Source: Clostridia bacterium
Lineage (GTDB): Bacteria; Bacillota_A; Clostridia; Oscillospirales; CAG-272
NCBI GenBank assembly: GCA_017632155.1
Contig: JAGBRZ010000236.1
Location: 1 to 32,511, forward strand
DNA: 32,511 nucleotides
Direction of reading: 5' to 3'
The stretch's first letter is position 1, and each line of letters starts with the position of its first letter. Of the stretch, positions 7,881 to 16,306 are shown in pieces. The notes under the pieces are model-generated. The model ran no database searches. It saw nothing but the letters and a program-made list of their open reading frames with translations, and was not told the origin of the DNA. The translations under genes were made by a program, and so were the position numbers.

Positions 7881-8171
7881 TTATTCTACAACCTTGGGAA
7901 CGCACCAGTATCCCTCGTCGGTTTCGGGTGCGCCCGCCTGAAGATCTTCACGCGCAAACTTCTGATCGACCACGTCCTCGCGAACGACGGTCAGAATGGG
8001 CATCACGTGCACCATTCTCTCGACCTCTGCGGTGTCAATCTTATCCAGTGCGGACAGATCGGCGGATCTGTTCTCAAAGAAAGCCAGAACGCTTTCTTTT
8101 TCTTCTTCGGTCAGACGGAGCTGGTTGAGCAGCTCAAGTCTGCGAAGAATTTCTCTATCCATTATCATCAT
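7881..8171 (-). CDS. gatC: Asp/Glu-tRNA amidotransferase subunit C
   Basis: The protein has 96 residues, the usual GatC size. The helical N-terminal half (ILRRLELLNQLRLTEEEKESVLAFFEN) and the pattern 'L..IDT..VE.M.HV' followed by a proline- and aspartate-rich linker (REDVV, then GAPETDEGYWCVPKVVE) match GatC, which wraps GatA and holds it on GatB. AAGGAG lies six bases before ATG 8171. The gene lies between aspS (27 bp upstream) and gatA (18 bp downstream). Confidence 0.9.
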   Translation of the reverse strand: MMIMDREILRRLELLNQLRLTEEEKESVLAFFENRSADLSALDKIDTAEVERMVHVMPILTVVREDVVDQKFAREDLQAGAPETDEGYWCVPKVVE

Positions 8172-8198
8172 ATAAAACTCCTTCGTTTGAGAGCTTGG

Positions 8199-9974
8199 TT
8201 AATCTCTGACCTTGATATGAACCTCACGGAGCTGCTGCTCGGTGACCTCACCGGGCGCGCCCATCATCAGATCCTGCGCGTTTCCGTTGAGCGGGAATGC
8301 GATGACGTCACGAATGGTATCCTCTTCTGCAATCAGCATAATCATACGGTCAACGCCGGGTGCCATACCTGCGTGAGGCGGTGCACCGTAGGAGAACGCC
8401 GTGTAGAGAGCACCGAACTTCGCCTTGAGGTCTTCCTCGCCGTAGCCTGCGATCTCGAACGCCTTTCTCATGATCTCGGGGTTGTGGTTACGAACTGCAC
8501 CCGACGAAAGCTCAACGCCGTTACATACGATATCGTACTGATATGCGAAGATCTCAAGCGGATCCTTGTTGAGGAGTGCGTCCATACCGCCCTGAGGCAT
8601 CGAGAAGGGGTTGTGCGTAAAGTCGATCTTGCCCGTTTCTTCATTGAGCTCGTACATCGGGAAATCAACGATGAAGCAGAATTCGAAGGAATCCTTCTTA
8701 ATAAGTCCCAGCTCGTTTCCGATCCAGGTTCTCATCTCGCCTGCAAGCTTGTTGATGACAGATGCGCTGTCACTGATGAAGAAGAGCGAGTCGCCTTCCT
8801 TGATACCGCAAAGCTCGCAGAGCTCTGCCTTCTGCTCGTCGGTCAGGAACTTCGCAATCGGTCCCTTGAATTCGCCCTCCTCGAGCGTGATATATCCGCA
8901 ACCGAACTTCATACCGATGCTTCTCGAATAAGCATCGATCGCCTTTTCAAATGCCTTCTTACCGTCGCCCTCGCCGTCCTTCTTGACAAGGTAGTTCGCA
9001 ACGATACCGCGAACGAGCTTGTTCTTGAAGGGAATCGTGCGTCCGTTGATGGTGAGGAACTCGTGCTTTGCAAAGAAGTCGGTCAGATCCTCGATGATGA
9101 GCGGGTTGCGAAGGTCGGGCTTATCCGAGCCGTACTTGAGCATTGCGTCGGCAAAGGTGATACGGCGGAAGGGGGGCTTCGAAACCTTCTTGTCGGTAAA
9201 TTTCGTAAAGGTGTTGAAAACAACCGTTTCTGCAACCGCGAAAACGTCCTCCTGCGTTGCAAAGGACATCTCGAAGTCGAGCTGATAGAACTCTCCGGGG
9301 GAGCGGTCCTGACGAGCGTCCTCGTCACGGAAGCAGGGTGCGATCTGGAAATAGCGGTCAAAGCCCGAAACCATCAGAAGCTGCTTGAACTGCTGAGGAG
9401 CCTGGGGAAGGGCGTAGAATTTGCCCTTGTGCTTACGGCTGGGCACGAGATAGTCGCGTGCGCCCTCGGGAGAGGAAGCGGTCAGAATGGGGGTTTGGAT
9501 CTCAAGGAAGCCGAGCTCCTCCATCTGCGCGCGAAGGTAGCTGACGATCTTTGCGCGGAGCACGATGTTGTCGTGAATTTTGCGGTTACGCAGGTCGAGA
9601 TAGCGGTACTTCAGACGTACCTCTTCACGCGTCAGAGTTGACGCGTCGATCTCGAAGGGAAGTCCGAGCTGGCAGGGACCGAGAACCTCAATCTTTGCCG
9701 CCTTGACCTCGATCTCACCGGTGGCAAGCTTTGCGTTAAAGGTTTCTTCGTCACGGCGCATAACCTCGCCCTCGATGAGAACGACGGTTTCCTTGGAAAT
9801 GCCCGAGAGCATTGCGTCGTCCGAGAAAACGATCTGCGTGATGCCGTAGTGGTCGCGCAGGTCGACGAAGAGAACGCCGCCGTGGTCGCGAACCGTTTCG
9901 ATCCAGCCCGTCAGAGTTACACTCTGACCGATATGCTCCGTGCGGAGCTCGTTACAAGTATGAGTTCTTAACAT
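8199..9974 (-). CDS. aspS: Aspartyl-tRNA synthetase
   Basis: The protein has 591 residues, typical of bacterial-type AspRS. The order is an N-terminal OB-fold anticodon-binding domain (TLTGWIETVRDHGGVLFVDLRD), class II motif 2 (FKQLLMVSGFDRYFQIAPCFRDEDAR and DRSPGEFYQLDFEMSF), a GAD-type insertion, and motif 3 (GMAPGVDRMIML). It charges tRNA(Asp). With GatCAB in the same operon and no asparaginyl-tRNA synthetase seen here, it is likely non-discriminating and also makes Asp-tRNA(Asn). I infer that; specificity residues were not checked. The frame is open well upstream, but GGAGG nine bases before 9974 sets the start. Expression is controlled by the T-box leader upstream. Confidence 0.96.
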   Translation of the reverse strand: MLRTHTCNELRTEHIGQSVTLTGWIETVRDHGGVLFVDLRDHYGITQIVFSDDAMLSGISKETVVLIEGEVMRRDEETFNAKLATGEIEVKAAKIEVLGPCQLGLPFEIDASTLTREEVRLKYRYLDLRNRKIHDNIVLRAKIVSYLRAQMEELGFLEIQTPILTASSPEGARDYLVPSRKHKGKFYALPQAPQQFKQLLMVSGFDRYFQIAPCFRDEDARQDRSPGEFYQLDFEMSFATQEDVFAVAETVVFNTFTKFTDKKVSKPPFRRITFADAMLKYGSDKPDLRNPLIIEDLTDFFAKHEFLTINGRTIPFKNKLVRGIVANYLVKKDGEGDGKKAFEKAIDAYSRSIGMKFGCGYITLEEGEFKGPIAKFLTDEQKAELCELCGIKEGDSLFFISDSASVINKLAGEMRTWIGNELGLIKKDSFEFCFIVDFPMYELNEETGKIDFTHNPFSMPQGGMDALLNKDPLEIFAYQYDIVCNGVELSSGAVRNHNPEIMRKAFEIAGYGEEDLKAKFGALYTAFSYGAPPHAGMAPGVDRMIMLIAEEDTIRDVIAFPLNGNAQDLMMGAPGEVTEQQLREVHIKVRD

Positions 9975-10030
9975 AGTTTCCATCCTCCAAAACAAATTTA
10001 TGAAAAATATTTTTTGATACGTTGCAAGGG

Positions 10031-10293
10031 AAAAAGAAAAGCCTTTCGTCCCGACTATGGGACGAAAGGCAAGCTTCCGCGATACCACCCAAATTGACCG
10101 CAAATGCGATCCACTCAATTTCCTCTTGCGCGAGGCACGTGCGGTTCTACTGACCGAAAACGGTGTTCTTCCGCAAGCTCCGAAGTGTTTTTTCCGCAAA
10201 TCGCGCTACCGTGTTTCCAGCACCCACGGCTCTCTGTCAGCAAAAAAATGCAGTACTCTCTTCATCATCGCTAATAATATAATGATATAAATC
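10031..10293 (-). promoter_or_regulatory. T-box riboswitch controlling aspS-gatCAB
   Basis: Read on the minus strand, the leader has the Stem I start (GATGAAGAGAGTACTG), an apical element (CAGAGAGCCGTGGGTGCTGG), the T-box sequence GGGTGGTATCGCGGAAGC (10090-10073), and a terminator. The terminator is a perfect 12-bp stem, GCCTTTCGTCCC with GGGACGAAAGGC (10041-10070), followed by TTTTCTTTTT. Uncharged tRNA would stabilise the antiterminator and switch on aspS-gatCAB. I cannot place the specifier codon surely. A GAT (Asp) and an AAC (Asn) triplet both occur shortly before the 3' end of Stem I. Confidence 0.93.
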
Positions 10294-10299
10294 GTAATT

Positions 10300-10328
10300 A
10301 TTATACCACGGTTTTTATAAATTGTCAA
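10300..10328 (-). promoter_or_regulatory. Consensus promoter of the T-box/aspS operon
   Basis: On the minus strand TTGACA (10328-10323), a 17-bp spacer and TATAAT (10305-10300) are a perfect match. It sits just downstream of the asparaginase stop codon. Confidence 0.9.
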
Positions 10329-10345
10329 GAAAATCGCGAAAAAAA

Positions 10346-11350
10346 TTACAAAATAAATTCTCCGCAGAGCTCTTCTTTGAGAAAGTCTTCGAGGTCGTCG
10401 CCTGAAAGTGAGAGTGCAAGGCCGACAAGGAGCTTTGCGTAGGTCATCTCAGGGGTCATTCGAGAGATCGCCACAGCCCCTGCACGTAAAACTTCACCCG
10501 TCGTTTCGTAGGCGTAGGTGTGTTTGTCGCAGGGAGAGAGAAATACGGGGATTTTCTGCTCCCGACAGCGGCGGAGCAGGGAGAGCAGAGAGGAGTTTCC
10601 GTCGGGGAAGGTTGCTACCGTGCCCGAATGATAAACGCCGTGGAGCACAGCGCGTACGTGCTCGAGTGAAAAATGAGAGTAGTCAAGTCCCACGTACGGC
10701 TCGATACGAAGCACCGAGTGTGTGAGCTCACCAAGATCTCCAAGCAGGGGGGCACTTGGAGCCATCGGACAAAACTCGGCGGAAGAGAGGGGCGTCATAT
10801 CAACGCTGAAAAAGTCATCCGAGAAGTTTTCGCATTGGCGCAAATGCGCGCCGAGGTGTAGATAGGTCACACCGTCCGAGTTGCGGTAAACTGCATAGAC
10901 GCTCGGAGCCAAGCCTCCTTCAATCAGCGCCACAGCTGCACGGAAGTTTTCGTTTCCGTTGGTTTTGGAGTGAGTGAGAGGGAGCTGTGCCGAAACGAGC
11001 AAAACGGGAATCTTTGCCCCCGATAGGACGAGAGAGAGCAGACTTGCGGTGTAGGCGAGCGTGTCGGTGCCGTGCAGAACGATGATCCCGTCGTAAGGAG
11101 AGCGTTCCGAAAGATCAAGGGTGCGGAATTCGTTAAGGAGCGTATTCCAGTGCGATACAGTCATATTTTCGCTGAGAATATTGAGGGTAAAACGAGTGTC
11201 AAAGGAAACGCTGTCACCAAAGCACTCTTTGTATTTTTGAACGATCAAAGCTTCGGCTCGGTGAGTGTCTGATGCTCGTTCACCGTCACCGCGGTCAAAC
11301 GAGCAAATCGTTCCGCCCGTGAGAATCAAAAGAATTTTATGTGTTGCCAT
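10346..11350 (-). CDS. ansA: Type I (cytoplasmic) L-asparaginase family protein
   Basis: The protein has 334 residues, within the family range. It has the first catalytic threonine in LILTGGTICSF, the second Thr-Asp pair in IVLHGTDTLAYTAS, and the conserved PVLLVSAQLPL strand. The usual '(R/T)(S/T)DG..N' motif reads KTNGNENF, with Asp replaced by Asn. The C-terminal half follows the family (AVLHGVYHSGT, IPVFLSPC, AISRMTPEMTYAKLLVGLAL). It hydrolyses asparagine to aspartate and ammonia. There is no signal peptide. The start at 11350 is set by AAAGGAGG. It has its own promoter and lies directly upstream of the T-box operon on the same strand. The related archaeal GatD is also an asparaginase-family protein, which makes the neighbourhood notable. 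Confidence 0.85.
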   Translation of the reverse strand: MATHKILLILTGGTICSFDRGDGERASDTHRAEALIVQKYKECFGDSVSFDTRFTLNILSENMTVSHWNTLLNEFRTLDLSERSPYDGIIVLHGTDTLAYTASLLSLVLSGAKIPVLLVSAQLPLTHSKTNGNENFRAAVALIEGGLAPSVYAVYRNSDGVTYLHLGAHLRQCENFSDDFFSVDMTPLSSAEFCPMAPSAPLLGDLGELTHSVLRIEPYVGLDYSHFSLEHVRAVLHGVYHSGTVATFPDGNSSLLSLLRRCREQKIPVFLSPCDKHTYAYETTGEVLRAGAVAISRMTPEMTYAKLLVGLALSLSGDDLEDFLKEELCGEFIL

Positions 11351-11390
11351 GGTGCCCTCCTTTCCGTTCAATCTTTAATCTTCTTTCATT

Positions 11391-11420
11391 ATTATAGCAT
11401 AACGGAAACTTTGTTGTCAA
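11391..11420 (-). promoter_or_regulatory. Promoter of the asparaginase gene
   Basis: On the minus strand TTGACA (11420-11415), an 18-bp spacer and TATAAT (11396-11391). Confidence 0.8.
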
Positions 11421-11613
11421 TACGAAGATATGCAAAGAAATCGGCAGGGAAGCGAGTTCGGGGACTCATATTCGGTGCGAACAAGCCGTATAGATAAGTA
11501 AGGGGACTTTTAGGTTTTTTCTCGCTGCTTTTTGATGAAATCACCAACTTTTTGCGCTCTTTTTGTGCAAAACGTAAAAAAGAGCAAAATATCGCAAGTT
11601 TTTTTTATTTTAC
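11421..11613. other. Intergenic stretch without a gene
   Basis: No coding region is convincing here. The one structure I see is a hairpin, GCTCTTTTT pairing with AAAAAGAGC (about 11550-11586). It may insulate the divergent asparaginase and surface-protein promoters. Confidence 0.5.
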
Positions 11614-11642
11614 TTGACATTTTTGCGAAGGTGTGATAAACT
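11614..11642 (+). promoter_or_regulatory. Promoter of the secreted beta-helix protein
   Basis: TTGACA (11614-11619), a 17-bp spacer and an extended -10 TGTGATAAACT (hexamer 11637-11642). The smpB promoter has the same GTGTGATAAACT -10 region. The transcribed leader is about 105 nt and can form a stem (CTATCG with CGGTAG) of unknown meaning. Confidence 0.7.
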
Positions 11643-11756
11643 TTAATGTAGAGTAAAATGTACACATAGTGCATCCTATCGGCAAACGCTTTTTGGGGAA
11701 CGTTCGTCGGTAGAAAAACGAAAAGAAATATTTTAATGAAAGGAAATATCATTATT

Positions 11757-14633
11757 ATGAGAACAAGAACCCAAAAAATCATTTCTCTTGTTTTGGTGCT
11801 GATGATGCTCGTGTCGATGGTTCCTATGGGAATCTTCACCGCGAATGCAGCAGTCAGTGCCGAGTTGAAGGCAGGCTTGGCGAATATCGCAAATACCCCT
11901 GAGTTTGTCATCAATAGCGTCGAGGACTGGAACTATTTTGCAGAAACCACGGCAACAATGGCTGAAAAATTTGCGAACAAAACCATTCGTCTTAACACAA
12001 ATATTGAGTCAGCAACGCTGAAAACATTGTTTGGAAATTCCGCAAACACGTGTGGAATTGGTGCCACTGTTGATTTTTCGGGTTATACGCTGAAAAATAT
12101 TACGGTAGACGGTCCTGCGCTGTTGTTCCATCGTGCTGATGCCGTAACGGTAAAAAACATCGATATTGATGGACTTATCGTTGCTAACAGTGACTTTGCT
12201 AAGGTTGGTGGCTTAGGCGCTTGGACTGGTCCTTGGGGTACCCAAACCTTTGAAAACATTACGATGAAAAACGTCGATATCAAGTACACTGGTACGACAT
12301 CAGCAAGTGCCGTTGTTGGAGGTCTCTTGGGTAGCCACACAAATAATGCAACGACGACTTCTAACTTCAAAAACATCAACATTGATGGTAAGGTTTCGTC
12401 GAACAGTCCCAACGGTGGACAGTATTCTGGCTTAGGCGGACTTATTGGTTATATAACGAGCCGCGGTACTTGTAACTATGAAAACATTTACTGTGCAGTT
12501 GATGTAACCGATATTAGGTCTTCGACTTCGGCAGTCCCGGATTCGGACGGTACTGCTGGGGTTGGTGGATTTATCGGAAAGAGTACGCAAGATGGAATGG
12601 AGACTAACTACACATGCAAACAGATTTTTACAAACTGCATATACGCAGGAACGTTGACCTCTTGTGTGGTAACGGGCGGCTTTATTGGCTATGACCGTTC
12701 TACGAATGAAAATTCAACGAAGACGACGAATTTTTATAATTGTATTGCTGCGACAAAGTGGAATCATACCTATGCGGGTGGTCATGATTATACCGGCGTG
12801 TTTCTCGTGAGCCGTGGAGGTATCGCTACGAACTGGCGTGATTGTTATACAACTACGGCACCGGTTGCGGGTACGAAGAATGCGGCTACACCCTATAACT
12901 ACTTTTTCGGAATTTCCGGACTGACGCTGAATAATTCTTCGAGCATTGCAGGGAATGGAGGCGATCAAAATACTCAGATCACCGATATCGGCACTGTTTC
13001 GACCGAGATCATAGAATATATGCTCACCAAAGATGAAAATGGCTTTATCACCTCGGTTCATGAACCCGAAGGCTTGGGATACGACTTGCTCAATTACGAT
13101 GCCACCAAAATCTTTACGGTTACCAGTGTAGACGATTGGAAGTTGCTTGCTGCTTCGGGTAAGAATTTCTCGGGTAAGACCGTTCAGCTCGGCAATAATA
13201 TCGATGCCGCAGGTGCAACTCTTCCGCCTTTGGCTCCTCTTGCAGTAAATAACTCTTCGGTTACTCTCGACGGTGCAGGCTATACCATCAAGAACGTTGG
13301 TACAGCAGAGAATCCTCAGACTCGTCCATTGGTTTCCGAAAAATATTCCAGTGGTACAGTAAAGGATATCACCTTTGAAAACATTGTAATGAAATCAACA
13401 ACCGATAATATTGGTATCGTTACAAATTGCTTGAATTCTTGGGGTGTGGATACGTTTACAAATATTAAGGTCACGAATTGTAATATTACATCTACCTCGG
13501 GAGCTGCAGGTGCTTTGATTGGCTATCAAGCTCGTAACAGTAGCGAAGGATCTTCCGTGACGTTGAATGTTTCCAATGTGGTTGTGGATGCCGACACTAC
13601 GGTAAGCGGTGCAAAGAGAGCCGGTGGAATTCTCGGCTCCAGCACTGGTGCGCTTGGTTCATTCAATTTTGATAAAATTTACGTTGCTGCTACGGTTCAG
13701 ACCACGGAATGGAGTCCTATTGAAGGAGAAACTTATAATAACGCCGGTTTCGTAGGCGGTATTGTTGGATATATTGAAACTTCTAATTCTGTGAAGAGTG
13801 CATCTTTTGAAAACTGTGTGATCAAAGCCAACCTTCACGTTGAGGGAGGCGGTGGCTGGGGAGGTCGTTGCTACGGTCTTGCCGGTCGCGTAAGCGGCGT
13901 GAGTGAGCTGACTGTTTCGAATGTTATCATCGAATTAAAAGGTTTTACCAACATGGTGATGTGCGGTACCCTGTTGGCAGGTAGCGGAGCTACCAAGGCT
14001 GTATTTGAAAACATTTACACGGTAGGTAGTCCTTCGTCAGATTATTGGAATGAAAGTACGGGTGGTACGATCAACGGAACGAGCGTTACAAACGCTAACC
14101 AAACACTTGGTGATATTATTGCAACCACCTCTGCAAAAGCCTCAAAACTTTATAGAACCGATGCAAACGGTTTTGTTACCTACGTTTACGACCACATTGA
14201 TGCTGATGGAATTCAGTTCAGTGCAGTTTCGGGCGGCAAGTATGCAGTTCGTTTCATCGCAATGTCTCAGTTGGCACAGGCAGATAACGTAAATATGGTG
14301 ATCATTGCTACGTGTAAGGATGCCGATGGCAACGTTGTCAAGAAACTGAAATTTGATAGCGAAAAGACTGATAACGGCAAGTGCAATCTGTACGATGCTC
14401 TGACTGCGTATGATGCTTACGGAATCGGCTTGCGCAAGACCGCAGTTGAATATGGTGCAGAGAAGCTGGCAGGCTTTACGATTTACGATATTCCCGTATC
14501 GAGTGATGATCTTGCATATGCAACGGTTACCTTTGAGGTGACGACGTCCTATAAGGACAGTTATGATCATACGGTATACGGTGCGAACGTAATGACTGTT
14601 ACTTTCGACGCAAACGGCGCACTTGTAAAATGA
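11757..14633 (+). CDS. Large secreted beta-helix/GLUG-like surface protein
   Basis: The protein has 958 residues from ATG 11757, with AAAGGA 12 bases upstream; an in-frame ATG at 11736 is possible. A signal peptide (RTRTQK, then a long Leu/Val/Met core ending TANA) indicates export, with cleavage near residue 30. Two homologous modules follow, about residues 33-450 and 451-810. Each opens with a '(N/T)SV(E/D)DW' segment and a '.GKT(I/V)(R/Q)L..NI' strand, then beta-helix-like turns with GG(L/F/I)(L/I)G glycine motifs (VGGLLGSH, VGGFIGKS, GGILGSS). Each ends with a similar linker (D.NGF(I/V)T.V..). A separate domain of about 140 residues (815-958) follows. I see no LPxTG, SLH or transmembrane anchor. 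It is probably adhesive or glycan-binding, but that is inference. Confidence 0.75.
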   Translation: MRTRTQKIISLVLVLMMLVSMVPMGIFTANAAVSAELKAGLANIANTPEFVINSVEDWNYFAETTATMAEKFANKTIRLNTNIESATLKTLFGNSANTCGIGATVDFSGYTLKNITVDGPALLFHRADAVTVKNIDIDGLIVANSDFAKVGGLGAWTGPWGTQTFENITMKNVDIKYTGTTSASAVVGGLLGSHTNNATTTSNFKNINIDGKVSSNSPNGGQYSGLGGLIGYITSRGTCNYENIYCAVDVTDIRSSTSAVPDSDGTAGVGGFIGKSTQDGMETNYTCKQIFTNCIYAGTLTSCVVTGGFIGYDRSTNENSTKTTNFYNCIAATKWNHTYAGGHDYTGVFLVSRGGIATNWRDCYTTTAPVAGTKNAATPYNYFFGISGLTLNNSSSIAGNGGDQNTQITDIGTVSTEIIEYMLTKDENGFITSVHEPEGLGYDLLNYDATKIFTVTSVDDWKLLAASGKNFSGKTVQLGNNIDAAGATLPPLAPLAVNNSSVTLDGAGYTIKNVGTAENPQTRPLVSEKYSSGTVKDITFENIVMKSTTDNIGIVTNCLNSWGVDTFTNIKVTNCNITSTSGAAGALIGYQARNSSEGSSVTLNVSNVVVDADTTVSGAKRAGGILGSSTGALGSFNFDKIYVAATVQTTEWSPIEGETYNNAGFVGGIVGYIETSNSVKSASFENCVIKANLHVEGGGGWGGRCYGLAGRVSGVSELTVSNVIIELKGFTNMVMCGTLLAGSGATKAVFENIYTVGSPSSDYWNESTGGTINGTSVTNANQTLGDIIATTSAKASKLYRTDANGFVTYVYDHIDADGIQFSAVSGGKYAVRFIAMSQLAQADNVNMVIIATCKDADGNVVKKLKFDSEKTDNGKCNLYDALTAYDAYGIGLRKTAVEYGAEKLAGFTIYDIPVSSDDLAYATVTFEVTTSYKDSYDHTVYGANVMTVTFDANGALVK

Positions 14634-14651
14634 TAAAGGAGGTTACGAAAG

Positions 14652-14777
14652 ATGAAAATGTATAGTGAAGCAAAGATTGAATTGATCTCTCTGTCCGTAG
14701 CTGACGTTATCACGGCTTCGGGCGGTGGCGAATATTCCGGCTGGGGCGAAGGCGAAAACGTGACTGAGCCTAACTGA
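14652..14777 (+). CDS. 41-residue peptide coupled to the surface protein
   Basis: The ORF begins MKMYSEAKIELISLSVAD, continues VITASGGG, and ends in a Gly/Glu-rich tail with one Trp (GWGEGENVTEPN). AAAGGAGG lies nine bases before the ATG and overlaps the region just after the upstream stop, with a gap of only 18 bp. A strong terminator follows. It has no signal peptide or membrane segment. The layout of a basic/charged start, a hydrophobic middle ending in D-V-I-T-(A/T)-S-G and a polar Gly-rich tail resembles short peptides I recall occurring in many copies in gut Clostridia. I cannot name a family. It may be an exported or modified peptide, or a partner of the surface protein. Confidence 0.8.
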   Translation: MKMYSEAKIELISLSVADVITASGGGEYSGWGEGENVTEPN

Positions 14778-14805
14778 GCTCATTGATTGACTTGAAATCA
14801 AAATA

Positions 14806-14835
14806 CAAGGCGGTCTGCTACGGCAGACCGCCTTG
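14806..14835. terminator. Bidirectional terminator
   Basis: CAAGGCGGTCTGC (14806-14818) pairs perfectly with GCAGACCGCCTTG (14823-14835) around TACG. T-rich sequence follows on both strands. It ends the surface protein/peptide unit and the convergent M20 operon. Confidence 0.9.
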
Positions 14836-14863
14836 TTCTTATGTTGAGAGTGGCTTTTGTGTT

Positions 14864-16303
14864 TTAACAGCTTCGCATGAGTCGCAGATAAAATTCGGTT
14901 GCGCGGCAGAGCGTTTCGATGCGAATGCTTTCGTTGTTTCCGTGGATGGTCGCCCGTTCTTCACTTGTGAGATCCATTGCGGAGAATCGGTATACTCGGT
15001 CGGAAATTCTTCCCCAATGGCGGGAGTCGGAGCATTGCACCATCAGATAGGGAGAAACGATACATCCCTTCCACGTCGACGCGACGGCGGATGCGACCTT
15101 GTCCCATCCATCGCAATCGGTGCGCGAAATTCGGCTTGGGTTCATTCCGTGGAGCAGGGTGATTTCGACCTTTTCGTCGGCTACCGTCTTTTTGAGATAT
15201 TCGAGCGACGTTTCAATCGTGTCGTGCGGATTGAGTCTCATATTGGAGCCCATCGATGCTCTCGGCGGAATGACGTTCGGTGCGGACGAGCCCTGCATTT
15301 GCGTAAACGCCGTGGTCGTTCTCATCAGCGCATTCATTTCGCCGCCGCCCTTTTTACAGATCATATTGAGCACGGGAAGAAATACCTTGAGATTGGAGAA
15401 AATGACTCGGTAAACGAAGCTCGAATGTCGTCCGAGCGTGTCGAACATTTCGGCAACGGGGGGCGTGAGCTTGAGCTCGAAGGGGTGAGAGAGCACGTTT
15501 GTGCAGGCCTTTGCAAGTCGATCGACGGGCGCGTTCGGCTTTGGTGCAGATGCGTGTCCGCCACCCGAGCTGACCGCATATTCGACGTTCATCAGTCCCT
15601 TTTCGGCAATTCCGATCAGACCGCAGGGCGCGCTCACTCCGGGGAAGACTCCCTCGACGACGGCACCGCCCTCGTCGAGCACGAATGCGGGTTCAATTCC
15701 GTTTTCTTCAAAGTAATCGACGATATGCACAGCCCCCTTGCCGTTGACCTCTTCGCCGCCCGAAAATGCGAAGTAAATATCGTGCTCGGGAGTAAATCCC
15801 TCGGAAATCAGCTGATCTGCCGAAAGGAGGATCGAGCCGAAGGTGACCTTGGTGTCAAGCGTACCTCTGCCCCAGATTCGTCCGTCCTTGATGACAGCGG
15901 CGAAGGGATCGACCGCCCACGCGTCGGCATTGACGGGAACCACGTCGTAGTGTGCCATCAGCACGGCGGGAGAGCCTTCTTCCTTGCCTTTCCAACGGAA
16001 GAGAAGTCCGCGGTCGGGCATTCTTGTCATTTTGCAGGTCTTTGCTACGTTCGGGTAAAGTGTAGGGAGAAGTGCAATCAGCTTTTCAAATTCGGCATCG
16101 TCTTCCATCGAAGAATCGGTATAAGAAACTGTCTTGCACCGTACAAGCGCACAGAGCGCCTCTGTGGCGCGTTCTTTGTCGACGGGCTCTTCGTGCTCGG
16201 AGATTGTCGGTTGCGCTTTTGGCGTAAATTTGACGGCTCTGAGCAGGAGAATTGCGACGAATACGACAAGTGCTACGGGAATGAGAAAAAGAAGATACCA
16301 CAT
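14864..16303 (-). CDS. Membrane-anchored M20 family metallopeptidase (carboxypeptidase S-like)
   Basis: The protein has 479 residues. An N-terminal transmembrane helix (residues 2-24) is followed by the M20 catalytic domain. Metal ligands are visible in LMAHYDVVPV, then WGRGTLDTK, FSGGEEVNG (with the catalytic Glu-Glu), VLDEGG, and a late histidine segment. The dimerisation domain lies between (SSGGGHASAP). Length and motifs fit the PM20D1/CPS1-like branch, which cleaves or forms N-acyl or dipeptide amide bonds. It is the last gene of an operon with two membrane proteins and a PAP2 phosphatase, starting three bases after the preceding stop. Peptide use after uptake by those membrane proteins is plausible but unproven. 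Confidence 0.88.
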   Translation of the reverse strand: MWYLLFLIPVALVVFVAILLLRAVKFTPKAQPTISEHEEPVDKERATEALCALVRCKTVSYTDSSMEDDAEFEKLIALLPTLYPNVAKTCKMTRMPDRGLLFRWKGKEEGSPAVLMAHYDVVPVNADAWAVDPFAAVIKDGRIWGRGTLDTKVTFGSILLSADQLISEGFTPEHDIYFAFSGGEEVNGKGAVHIVDYFEENGIEPAFVLDEGGAVVEGVFPGVSAPCGLIGIAEKGLMNVEYAVSSGGGHASAPKPNAPVDRLAKACTNVLSHPFELKLTPPVAEMFDTLGRHSSFVYRVIFSNLKVFLPVLNMICKKGGGEMNALMRTTTAFTQMQGSSAPNVIPPRASMGSNMRLNPHDTIETSLEYLKKTVADEKVEITLLHGMNPSRISRTDCDGWDKVASAVASTWKGCIVSPYLMVQCSDSRHWGRISDRVYRFSAMDLTSEERATIHGNNESIRIETLCRATEFYLRLMRSC

Positions 16304-16306
16304 AGA

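Noticed and set aside
6678..9641. Very long open frame (987 codons) on the plus strand opposite gatA, gatC and aspS
   Set aside because: It spans three real genes and their boundaries with the composition of an antisense frame, rich in Cys, His, Val and Arg, and has no start signals.
9975..10199. N-terminal extension of aspS
   Set aside because: The extension is the T-box terminator and antiterminator region; AspRS homologues begin at the MLRTHTC start.
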